A stretch of 64,000 nucleotides of DNA from Kangiella sediminilitoris (GTDB lineage: Bacteria; Pseudomonadota; Gammaproteobacteria; Enterobacterales; Kangiellaceae), in contig NZ_CP012418.1 in assembly GCF_001708405.1 (NCBI RefSeq), positions 496,001 to 560,000 of the forward strand, in the 5' to 3' direction. The translations under genes and the position numbers were made by a program. This document shows positions 36,820-44,024 of this stretch, piece after piece (the stretch's first letter is position 1; every line of letters starts with the position of its first letter). The notes under the pieces are model-generated. The model had not been told where the DNA came from. It saw only the letters and a program-made list of their open reading frames with translations, and ran no database searches.

Positions 36820-38772
36820 ATGAAAAAGATCGTTTTTATTCTTGGCTTGCTATTGTTTTCAGGGCTACAAGCTGAACAAATTCCAATTGAAGATTTTGCA
36901 AAAAAATCACAATTTAAAGATGTCCGAATCTCTCCCGATGGTAAGCATGTGGCATTCACTTATGAGGATGATAACCAGGTAAAATTAGCTATCATGGATC
37001 TGGAAAATAAGGATATTAAATTTTCTTTTGGCGCTGGCGATGGCCGTGAGATTATTCAGTTTTTCTGGCCAAATAATGACCGTGTCGTGATGTTGCAGCG
37101 AAAAATCACAGGCTGGCTGGACGGTGCAAGACAGTATCCAAGGCTCGTTGCAGGTAATATTGATGGTACCGAGCGTGATTTGTTGTGGGACTTTCAGCGC
37201 TCTAGTCTCAGAATCGTATCCGATCTGGAGTCTGACCCTGAGAAGATCCTGGTGGGAAAGTATCATTTTACGGAAGGTGATGTAAAACTGCATCGCATGG
37301 ATATCTACAAGGGTGAGCTGTACTACGAGCAGGACTCGCCACGTCCGGTGGGTGAAAATGGTTTAATTCGCTCCATTAACGTTGATCTTGACGATGTTCC
37401 TCGGTTTGCCGTTGAGTTGGATTTGATGGACGAAGACGATGCAACTGATGATATTCAGCGCCTTCACATTAAAAACAAAAAAGGCGAATGGGAATCCATC
37501 ATACTGCCAAAGAAGCGTGAAGATTTCCCGTCACCATCAGCCATAGGCTTTAATGAAGCTGGCGACAGATTCTATTTCACCTCTAACCATGACCTGGACC
37601 ATGACGGAACAGAGGGTTTATTTGTTTTAGACACAGAAACAAAAAAAATTGAATTACTTTTCAGACATGATGATGTCGATATACTGGGTGGAATTTACGG
37701 TTCTGAAGGTGAGGTTATTGGTGCTTATTACGAACCAGGTTACCCAAGTTATTACTACTTAGACAACCCGGATGTAGCCAAAGAAGTTAGCTTTCATAAA
37801 CGTTTACGCGCTAGTTTCAAGGGCTCAAAGCTGAGAATGAGTAACTACAGCGATGATGGAAGGCTAAGTATTGTTAATGTATCAAGTGATAAAAACCCGG
37901 GTGATTTTTATTTGTTTAATCGAGAAACAAATAAGGCTAGGTATATCGCTAGCTCAATGCCACACATCGATCCTAAGAAAATGGCACAGGTAGAGCCATT
38001 TGCAATGAATGCTCGAGATGGCCTAAAGATGTATGGACAGATGACCATTCCCAATGGCAAGGAATTAAAAGATCTACCAATGGTAGTTTTCCCTCATGGT
38101 GGGCCTTATGGAGTTGCGGATTCTTGGCGTTTTGACTGGAGGGCACAGCTTTTAGCCAATCGCGGTTATCTGGTACTACAGTTAAACTACCGTGGATCTG
38201 GAGGTTATGGTGATGACTTCCGAGAAGCCGGCAATGGTGAGTGGGGCACGAAGATGCAGGACGATCTTGCTGATGCGACCTTATGGGCTATCAATCAAGG
38301 TTTTGCCGATAAGAACAGAGTTTGTATGCATGGTATTAGTTATGGTGGTTATGCCTCTATGAATGCTGCTGTAAGGCATCCAGACCTTTACCAATGCGTT
38401 ATTCCTGAAGCCGGACTTTATGATGCTGAGCTACAGTGGGATAAAGCAGATTCGTTCCGTAACGCCAGCGAAGAGTATAAAAATAGTTTCCTTACTATGT
38501 CTTTTGGCTCCGCTGACCAGGAGACTCTAGAAGAGCGCTCTCCTGCTTTCCATGCTGAAAAAGTAAAGGCTCCGGTATTCTTGATTCACGGTGAAGACGA
38601 TGTTCGGGTGCCGATTGAGAATGCTTATGTTATGGAAGAAGCCTTGAAAAAAGCAGGCAAAGAGGTTCAAACTTATTATAGAGAAGATGGACATGGCTTC
38701 CAGAAAGTGGAGTACAGAATTGAATCGTTTGAGTTGATTTTTGACTTCCTGGAAGAGCATATTGGTAAGTAA
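36820..38772 (+). CDS. S9 family prolyl oligopeptidase/acylaminoacyl peptidase-like, secreted
   Basis: 650 residues with a signal peptide (cleavage about after LQA). A WD-like propeller domain (to about 390) precedes the hydrolase domain. Catalytic Ser is in HGISYGGYA, Asp in HGEDDVRVP and His in EDGHGFQK. Seen also is the oxyanion region VVFPHGGPYG. AAGGA lies 7 nt before the chosen ATG at 36820, which removes a non-signal extension from 36766. Second S9 enzyme in the window; it differs enough from the DPP IV-like one to have another specificity. Confidence 0.88.
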   Translation: MKKIVFILGLLLFSGLQAEQIPIEDFAKKSQFKDVRISPDGKHVAFTYEDDNQVKLAIMDLENKDIKFSFGAGDGREIIQFFWPNNDRVVMLQRKITGWLDGARQYPRLVAGNIDGTERDLLWDFQRSSLRIVSDLESDPEKILVGKYHFTEGDVKLHRMDIYKGELYYEQDSPRPVGENGLIRSINVDLDDVPRFAVELDLMDEDDATDDIQRLHIKNKKGEWESIILPKKREDFPSPSAIGFNEAGDRFYFTSNHDLDHDGTEGLFVLDTETKKIELLFRHDDVDILGGIYGSEGEVIGAYYEPGYPSYYYLDNPDVAKEVSFHKRLRASFKGSKLRMSNYSDDGRLSIVNVSSDKNPGDFYLFNRETNKARYIASSMPHIDPKKMAQVEPFAMNARDGLKMYGQMTIPNGKELKDLPMVVFPHGGPYGVADSWRFDWRAQLLANRGYLVLQLNYRGSGGYGDDFREAGNGEWGTKMQDDLADATLWAINQGFADKNRVCMHGISYGGYASMNAAVRHPDLYQCVIPEAGLYDAELQWDKADSFRNASEEYKNSFLTMSFGSADQETLEERSPAFHAEKVKAPVFLIHGEDDVRVPIENAYVMEEALKKAGKEVQTYYREDGHGFQKVEYRIESFELIFDFLEEHIGK

Positions 38773-38792
38773 GCAGATTACCACTTAAAACT

Positions 38793-38817
38793 AAGCCACC
38801 TCAGGGTGGCTTTTTTT
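38793..38817 (+). terminator. Intrinsic terminator of the S9 peptidase gene
   Basis: AGCCACC-TCAG-GGTGGCT stem followed by seven T. Confidence 0.88.
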
Positions 38818-38833
38818 ATGCTGAAAATAATCC

Positions 38834-38861
38834 CTTGAAAAAAAATTGTCAGTACCTATAT
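38834..38861 (+). promoter_or_regulatory. Candidate heat-shock (sigma-32) promoter of hsp20
   Basis: CTTGAAA (38834-38840) matches the -35 consensus exactly. A 13-bp spacer leads to ACCTATAT (38854-38861), a fair match to CCCCATnT. Confidence 0.6.
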
Positions 38862-38916
38862 CTGTATTGAGCGTTAAGTCTCTGAGAGATTAACGCCATG
38901 TATAAAAAACTTTAAC

Positions 38917-38941
38917 TATATTGCTTCTATTGGAGGATATA
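38917..38941 (+). promoter_or_regulatory. ROSE-like RNA thermometer covering the hsp20 ribosome site
   Basis: UUGCUUC (38921-38927) pairs with the Shine-Dalgarno GGAGGA (38932-38937) across a UAUU loop. G38923 opposes G38936, the non-canonical pair typical of ROSE elements, and U38921 is bulged. Flanking AUAU/AUAU pairs (38917-38920 with 38938-38941) close the helix. The weak hairpin should melt on heating. Confidence 0.68.
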
Positions 38942-38945
38942 CATT

Positions 38946-39422
38946 ATGAACAGAATAGATCTATCACCCTTGTACCGCAGCAGTGTCGGTTTTGATCGTT
39001 TAGCATCTTTGTTGGACAGTACTCTTCGAGGTGAGCAACAAAGCTCAGGCGGTTACCCACCTTACGATATTGAAATTTTAGATGAAAACCAATATGCCAT
39101 TACTATTGCTGTGGCGGGTTTTGAACAGAACGAATTAGACATACAGACTGAGAAAGGCGTGCTAACGGTTCGTGGTCGTAAAGCAGACAGTGATCAGGAG
39201 CGTAATTTCCTACATCAGGGAATTGCTTATCGTGCCTTTGAACGTAAATTCAATTTAGCTGATTATGTCGAAGTGACAGAAGCGAATATGAGTAATGGAT
39301 TGTTAACCATTAATCTGGTTAAAGAAATTCCAGAAGCTATGAAACCGAAAAAAATTGCTATCGGTTCTAGTGAGGCAACAACCATTGAGCATCAGTCTGA
39401 AAAAAGTGAACAGGCCGCTTAA
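38946..39422 (+). CDS. Small heat-shock protein Hsp20/IbpA family
   Basis: 158 residues. The alpha-crystallin domain (about 38-130) follows a short N-terminal arm (DLSPLYRSSVGFDRLASLLD, IbpA-like). Motifs are YDIEILDENQYAITIAVAGF, ERKFNLADYVEV and NGLLTINLVKEIP; the C-terminal PKKIAI is the IxI-type anchor. It binds unfolding proteins as an ATP-independent holdase. Regulation by a heat-shock promoter and an RNA thermometer is suggested by the leader. Confidence 0.93.
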   Translation: MNRIDLSPLYRSSVGFDRLASLLDSTLRGEQQSSGGYPPYDIEILDENQYAITIAVAGFEQNELDIQTEKGVLTVRGRKADSDQERNFLHQGIAYRAFERKFNLADYVEVTEANMSNGLLTINLVKEIPEAMKPKKIAIGSSEATTIEHQSEKSEQAA

Positions 39423-39455
39423 CTGCCAGATTCATAAAATTTTTCTTATAGATAG

Positions 39456-39483
39456 AATAGGGGCTTTACGCCCCTATTTTTTT
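39456..39483 (+). terminator. Intrinsic terminator of hsp20
   Basis: AATAGGGGC-TTTAC-GCCCCTATT stem followed by T-run; it touches the stop codon of the convergent amidase gene. Confidence 0.88.
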
Positions 39484-40777
39484 AGTTATTGGCAATCCGC
39501 ATCATTGTATTGAATAGAAGCTGTACTCCCTTTTCGATGTCTTGCCAATGTGACCATTCATCTGGTGCGTGACTGACACCACCGACACTGGGGATAAATA
39601 TTAAACCGGTAGGCGTGAGGTCAGTGAAAAATTGAATATCGTGACCAGCACCACTTGGCATTCTCATATAAGAGTAATCAAGTTTTTTTACTTCATCTTC
39701 GATCAGGTCAACAATATTAGGATTGAAGTATTTTGGCTCAAGCCAGCTCATTTGTTCATATTCAAAGTAGAGCTTATGTTTACGGGCAATAGAGGATAGA
39801 ACTTTACGGCAACTGTTCGCCAGCTGATGCATAACATCTTCCTGCATGTCTCTACCGACAATGGTAAAGTGAGCCTCTCCGGGAATGGTATGTGCATACC
39901 CAGGCTTGAGATCAACTCGGCCGATAGTCAGGCGACTTTTATCAGTCCCTTCTTCATCAATAATACGACTGATTTCGTGAGCGAAGTCTGCTAGTCCCAT
40001 GAATGCATCGCTGCGCATATCCATTGGTGCGGTACCTGCGTGGTCGGCCTTACCCTTGAGTTTTACCAGCCACTTAAATACACCTGAAATCCCATCCACT
40101 ACGCCAATACATTTGTGTTCATTTTCAAGTACAGGTCCTTGCTCAATGTGGAGCTCTAGAAAGGCTTTCATCGAGCTTGGGTCGCGGCGTGCCTTAAGCG
40201 CGGCATGAACGTCAAGTCCACATTTTTGTAACGCGTCCTTTAGATATTCACCTTTAGGATCGCGGGCTTTTTCAAGCCAGTCGAGAGTAAGATGACCGCT
40301 TAGAGCTTGCGCACCTAGCATGCCCCCAAAACGTCCCTCTTCTTCACTGGTTCCAATGACCTCAATGGGGCAGTCAATTTCAAGATTATTTTCCTGGATA
40401 ACTCGAATACACTCTAGCCCTGCAATGACTCCAAGTGTTCCATCAAACATGCCTCCGGCAGGGACGGAGTCCAAGTGAGAGGCGATGATGATTGCTGGCT
40501 TATCAGGTTCGCCAAGACGACCACAGACATTGCCAGCACCATCCATATGAGTAGTGAGGCCATTGCTTTTGAATTGCTCCATTACCCACTGCCTGGCCTC
40601 CATGTCTATTTCTGTTAATCCCTGGCGGTAAATGCCCTTATCTTTTTCGTTAAAACCAAACTTGGATAGCTCGTATAAATCATTTTCGATTCGGTCAATA
40701 TTAATTGAAGTAATAGTGACATCCTTAATTAAGTGAGTCGTGCTCAAATTATAACCACTTATTTGCTTTGAATTCAA
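39482..40777 (-). CDS. Hydantoinase/carbamoylase family amidase (M20 type)
   Basis: 431 residues. Zinc-ligand motifs of N-carbamoyl-L-amino acid hydrolases/allantoate amidohydrolases: IIASHLDSVPAGGMFDG (His, Asp), TSEEEGRFGG (Glu), FLELHIEQGPVLE (His) and GVSHAPDEW (C-terminal His). A dimerisation lid domain (about 215-330) lies between. The enzyme should hydrolyse an N-carbamoyl or ureido amide bond, releasing ammonia and CO2 or carbamate. It is divergent from an operon encoding a symporter, carbamoyltransferase and amidotransferase, with only 48 nt between, suggesting shared control. Confidence 0.88.
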   Translation of the reverse strand: MNSKQISGYNLSTTHLIKDVTITSINIDRIENDLYELSKFGFNEKDKGIYRQGLTEIDMEARQWVMEQFKSNGLTTHMDGAGNVCGRLGEPDKPAIIIASHLDSVPAGGMFDGTLGVIAGLECIRVIQENNLEIDCPIEVIGTSEEEGRFGGMLGAQALSGHLTLDWLEKARDPKGEYLKDALQKCGLDVHAALKARRDPSSMKAFLELHIEQGPVLENEHKCIGVVDGISGVFKWLVKLKGKADHAGTAPMDMRSDAFMGLADFAHEISRIIDEEGTDKSRLTIGRVDLKPGYAHTIPGEAHFTIVGRDMQEDVMHQLANSCRKVLSSIARKHKLYFEYEQMSWLEPKYFNPNIVDLIEDEVKKLDYSYMRMPSGAGHDIQFFTDLTPTGLIFIPSVGGVSHAPDEWSHWQDIEKGVQLLFNTMMRIANN

Positions 40778-40825
40778 AGCTTTGCTAAGGTGGATTGCCT
40801 TTGAAAAAGACAGTGAACATAGGTT

Positions 40826-41356
40826 ATGACCAAAATCATAGTGACGGTCTTCCTGTTCCTGCTGGTGTTTAGTGGCGGGGCGTTAGGCAACGACCAATGT
40901 GGTGCAAATGACTGCCCGTTGACGCTAGAATTAAAAGAAGGCAAGGATGCGATCATAAAAGCAGGTCATTTTAATTTAATCTGGCCTGTAAAAGAAAACT
41001 CTTCAGAGGAAAACACGGTTGATGAAACTGTAGTTGCAGACGCGCTTATCGATGATGAGACACATCCCGCAACCAAAATTCTTATTGCTTCCGATCAAAA
41101 TTTTTCTCAAATCACCCATTCTATTCCCATACATGCTACCAAGCGAATGGTCAGTCTGACTGGTTTTACTGATGGTGTTTATTTCGCCCGTTTAGTCGAT
41201 GAGGACAACCAACCTGTCAGTAATTTCGTCAAGATTACAGTAGAGCATCATTCGATGCAGCGAGTGATGATCATATTTGCTTCTGGCGCTATTCTTTTCG
41301 GTCTCCTTATTGCCTATATGGTAGCTAAAGTTTTTCGACATAAAGAAGAAGGTTAG
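40826..41356 (+). CDS. Secreted membrane-anchored beta-sandwich protein, unknown function
   Basis: 176 residues. Signal peptide (about 1-21), a Cys pair (QCGANDCPL), a predicted beta-sandwich (fibronectin type III-like pattern, about 40-138: FNLIWPV, HPATKILIASDQNFSQI, GFTDGVYFARLVDEDNQPV) and a C-terminal membrane helix (about 148-168) with a basic tail. Probably a periplasmic domain tethered to the inner membrane. It is 2 nt from the symporter gene and thus first in a coupled operon, perhaps an accessory part of the transporter. Confidence 0.7.
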   Translation: MTKIIVTVFLFLLVFSGGALGNDQCGANDCPLTLELKEGKDAIIKAGHFNLIWPVKENSSEENTVDETVVADALIDDETHPATKILIASDQNFSQITHSIPIHATKRMVSLTGFTDGVYFARLVDEDNQPVSNFVKITVEHHSMQRVMIIFASGAILFGLLIAYMVAKVFRHKEEG

Positions 41357-41358
41357 TT

Positions 41359-42783
41359 ATGGAATATAACCCGATATCGATCAGTACTGCCCTGATATTG
41401 TTAGTGATCTTTGGCGTTGTCTGGATATTTTTTGGGTGGTGGCTTGGTAAAAAGAATAAATCATTAGATGACTTTATGCTGGCGGGTCGTAATGTTGGCC
41501 TCGCATTTGCAGGTGCAACTGCTATGGCTACCTGGATAACCAGTAACACTACTTTGGTAGCGCCCCAGCTAACCTATGAGCTTGGTGTATGGGGTATGGT
41601 TGGTTATTCACTGGCCGCATTAGGGTTAATTTTATTTGCACCTATGGCGCAAAGAATTAAAGAGTTAATGCCAAAAGGATACACCTGCGGCGACTTTATT
41701 CGAGTGCGTTATGGCAAGCCTGCCTGGATTGCATTTTTAGTGGTATCGTTCTGCTATGCGATGGGCTGGTTAGTCAGTTTGGGCATGGCAGGTGGTGTTT
41801 TGCTCGATACCTTGAGTGGACTTAACTATAAAGTTGGTATGACCGTTATTCTTGTCATCTGTGTCACCTACACTTTGCTTGGAGGCTTAAGAGCTGTAAT
41901 TGCTACCGACTATGTACAAACCATTATTATCATCGTTGGTGTTTTAATTATTGGTTTTGTCTGCTATCAATCAGTTGGGCTGGAAGAAGTATATGAGTTT
42001 AATAAAGAAAAACATCCCGAGCTTTTGAGTTTATTGTTTCCCGCAGCAATGATGTTTTTATTTAATAATATCTTCTTTGGTATTGGGGAAATCTTCCACT
42101 CCAATGTCTGGTGGTCACGAGCACTGGCATTCAGGCCTGGTATCGGTAAAAAAGCTTACCTGCTTTCAGGCTTTCTTTGGTTACCAATTCCTATCGTAAC
42201 AGGGTTTGTTGCGTTGGCAGCTCCGGCGCTTGGTTTATACCCCGATTCCAGTGACATGGTGGGGCCAATGGTTGCTGCCAATCTGCTTGGTGATATCGGC
42301 GCCATATTTGTATTTATTGTTGTTTTTTCTGCTCTGGCATCAAGTCTGGATTCACTATTAGCAGCAACCAGTGATCTGGTTACTCGCGATATCTATAACG
42401 GTTTAATTGATAAACAGGCGAGCAAAGAAAAACTTCATAAAATTAGTAAGCTGGTCATACTGGGACTGGGTGTGGTTACATGGGTTATCTGTTTACCTAA
42501 AGTAACTACCTTAGGTGCTTTATTGAATTTCACTGGTGCGTTTGTGGCCAGCACTATTTGGCCTATTGTATTGGGCCTCTATCAGCGTCGTATGTCAGGT
42601 CATTTTGTGACGGCAGCCCTGATTCTGGGAACCACTTGCGGATTAATTGGTTATCACGTGATAGGTTTTTATGTAGCGGCATTATTTAGCTGCATAACAT
42701 CTTTCATCATCTGCATGATTGGTTTAGTCGTTAAAGATGATAAATTTGATTGGCAGCGACTGAAAAATATGGAGAAACAGTAA
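41359..42783 (+). CDS. Sodium:solute symporter (SSS/SLC5 family)
   Basis: 474 residues, about thirteen membrane helices. SSS features: SLDDFMLAGRNVGLAFAGATAMATWITSNT-like start region (about 35-64), YVQTIIIIVGVLI, and the sodium-site Ser-rich helix FSALASSLDSLLAATSDLVTRD. The substrate cannot be read from sequence. The neighbouring carbamoylase and carbamoyltransferase suggest a ureido, amide or amino-acid compound; similarity in style to the urea branch is an impression only. Its TAA overlaps the next small gene (TAATG). Confidence 0.88.
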   Translation: MEYNPISISTALILLVIFGVVWIFFGWWLGKKNKSLDDFMLAGRNVGLAFAGATAMATWITSNTTLVAPQLTYELGVWGMVGYSLAALGLILFAPMAQRIKELMPKGYTCGDFIRVRYGKPAWIAFLVVSFCYAMGWLVSLGMAGGVLLDTLSGLNYKVGMTVILVICVTYTLLGGLRAVIATDYVQTIIIIVGVLIIGFVCYQSVGLEEVYEFNKEKHPELLSLLFPAAMMFLFNNIFFGIGEIFHSNVWWSRALAFRPGIGKKAYLLSGFLWLPIPIVTGFVALAAPALGLYPDSSDMVGPMVAANLLGDIGAIFVFIVVFSALASSLDSLLAATSDLVTRDIYNGLIDKQASKEKLHKISKLVILGLGVVTWVICLPKVTTLGALLNFTGAFVASTIWPIVLGLYQRRMSGHFVTAALILGTTCGLIGYHVIGFYVAALFSCITSFIICMIGLVVKDDKFDWQRLKNMEKQ

Positions 42784-42905
42784 TGATAATTTCTCTAGAC
42801 GTTTTAGATACATTAGTCCTGGTGGCAATGGGTGTAACCTGTTTGTCACCTATCATTTTAATCATCTTGTTAATAAGGGATTGGTTGAAGGAAGAATTAT
42901 GGTGA
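42783..42905 (+). CDS. 40-residue single-pass membrane peptide in the symporter operon
   Basis: Starts in TAATG overlapping the symporter stop, with GGAG 8 nt before, and ends in ATGGTGA overlapping the next start. The peptide begins MIISLDVLDTLVLVAMGVTC, continues as one hydrophobic helix to about residue 30 and ends in RDWLKEELW. Double overlap and a membrane helix argue for a real small protein, perhaps a symporter subunit. I do not recognise a family. Confidence 0.72.
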   Translation: MIISLDVLDTLVLVAMGVTCLSPIILIILLIRDWLKEELW

Positions 42906-43969
42906 ACCAAATGGTTGATGAGAATATGAAGTTTTCTCGAGTTAAGCCAGATGTATTTGGCGATGCGCATCCTAAAGCTCTACTCAAGCGTATACAAGAA
43001 GACGGCGATAAGCTGCAAATACTATCTAATCAACATATCGTAGCGGCAGATCAGTTCGACGCTGAAACGCTGCTGCAACTTTTTAGATTAGCGAGCAAAT
43101 ATGAAAGTAACCCGAGCCGCTATAGTAATCCGTTGAAAGGGAAAATATTAATCAGTGCTTTTTACGAGCCTAGCACACGTACCCGACTATCATTTGAAAG
43201 CGCATGGCACCGTTTAGGTGGTGACATTATGTCAATTACTGACCGCGCTACTACAGGTATTGCCAAGGGCGAGTCTTTAGCTGATATTGGTGAAATGTTC
43301 AATAACTACGGCGACTGCGTGGTTCTGCGTGAGTCTAACGAAGAGTCTGTCACTGAAATGACGTCGACTCTGAGAATACCAATTATTAATGCCGGTAACG
43401 GTACACGTGAACACCCGACTCAGGCAATGGCTGACCTGTATACCATTTTTAAGTGGAAGCCAGAGCTATTAGAAGGCAATGGCGAAAAAATACGAGTTGG
43501 TGTTATCGGTGTTCCTAGCTTTATGCGCACCGTGCGTAGTTTATTAAAGCTTTTTGCTTTATTCCCGGATATGTTTGAAGAAGTCGTATTGATCCATGAT
43601 GCCGAGGATAAAGATATGTTTACTCCTGGTCAGCGGGAGAAGCTTGAGGCTAAGGGTTTAAAGTTGACGACCAGCAGAAAACTGGATGACATATTACCAA
43701 CTTTGGACGTTGTTTATATCAATGCTATTGCCTGGGTTGGTGACTCTTATGAAGAGCATGGCACTCGTTTTAAGTTAGATAAAAACTCGCCACTTAAGAA
43801 AGACGCCATTATTTTGCATCCTCTTGCACGCGGCGACGAGTTATCGACCGAACTTGATGAGACACCTCATAACTGGTATTTCTCACAAGCGAGAGGAGCG
43901 GTATTTTTGCGTATGGCTCTGCTAACCTGCATGGTTGAGCGAACTGAACGCGTACTGGATGTGATCTAG
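42899..43969 (+). CDS. Aspartate/ornithine carbamoyltransferase-family protein, altered specificity
   Basis: 356 residues. The carbamoyl-phosphate site is intact: FYEPSTRTRLSFESAWHRLGG, TTGIAKGESLAD (80s-loop Lys) and HPTQAMADLYTIF, all closest to ATCase catalytic chains. However, the segment that binds aspartate in ATCase (TRVQKER type) reads NAIAWVGDSYEEHG, and HPLPRVDE reads HPLARGDE. The second substrate is therefore probably not aspartate. Its start overlaps the upstream small gene; it lies 55 nt before an asparagine synthetase. Not the pyrimidine pyrB, in my reading. Confidence 0.85.
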   Translation: MVNQMVDENMKFSRVKPDVFGDAHPKALLKRIQEDGDKLQILSNQHIVAADQFDAETLLQLFRLASKYESNPSRYSNPLKGKILISAFYEPSTRTRLSFESAWHRLGGDIMSITDRATTGIAKGESLADIGEMFNNYGDCVVLRESNEESVTEMTSTLRIPIINAGNGTREHPTQAMADLYTIFKWKPELLEGNGEKIRVGVIGVPSFMRTVRSLLKLFALFPDMFEEVVLIHDAEDKDMFTPGQREKLEAKGLKLTTSRKLDDILPTLDVVYINAIAWVGDSYEEHGTRFKLDKNSPLKKDAIILHPLARGDELSTELDETPHNWYFSQARGAVFLRMALLTCMVERTERVLDVI

Positions 43970-44024
43970 AGTAATAAAAGATCCCCTTTTTACGAAATAA
44001 TATTATCTCAAGGAGATTAAGTGT

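Noticed and set aside
42899-43969. pyrB of pyrimidine biosynthesis
   Set aside because: The aspartate-binding loop is not kept and the gene sits in a transport/amidation operon, without pyrI or a pyrC-like partner.
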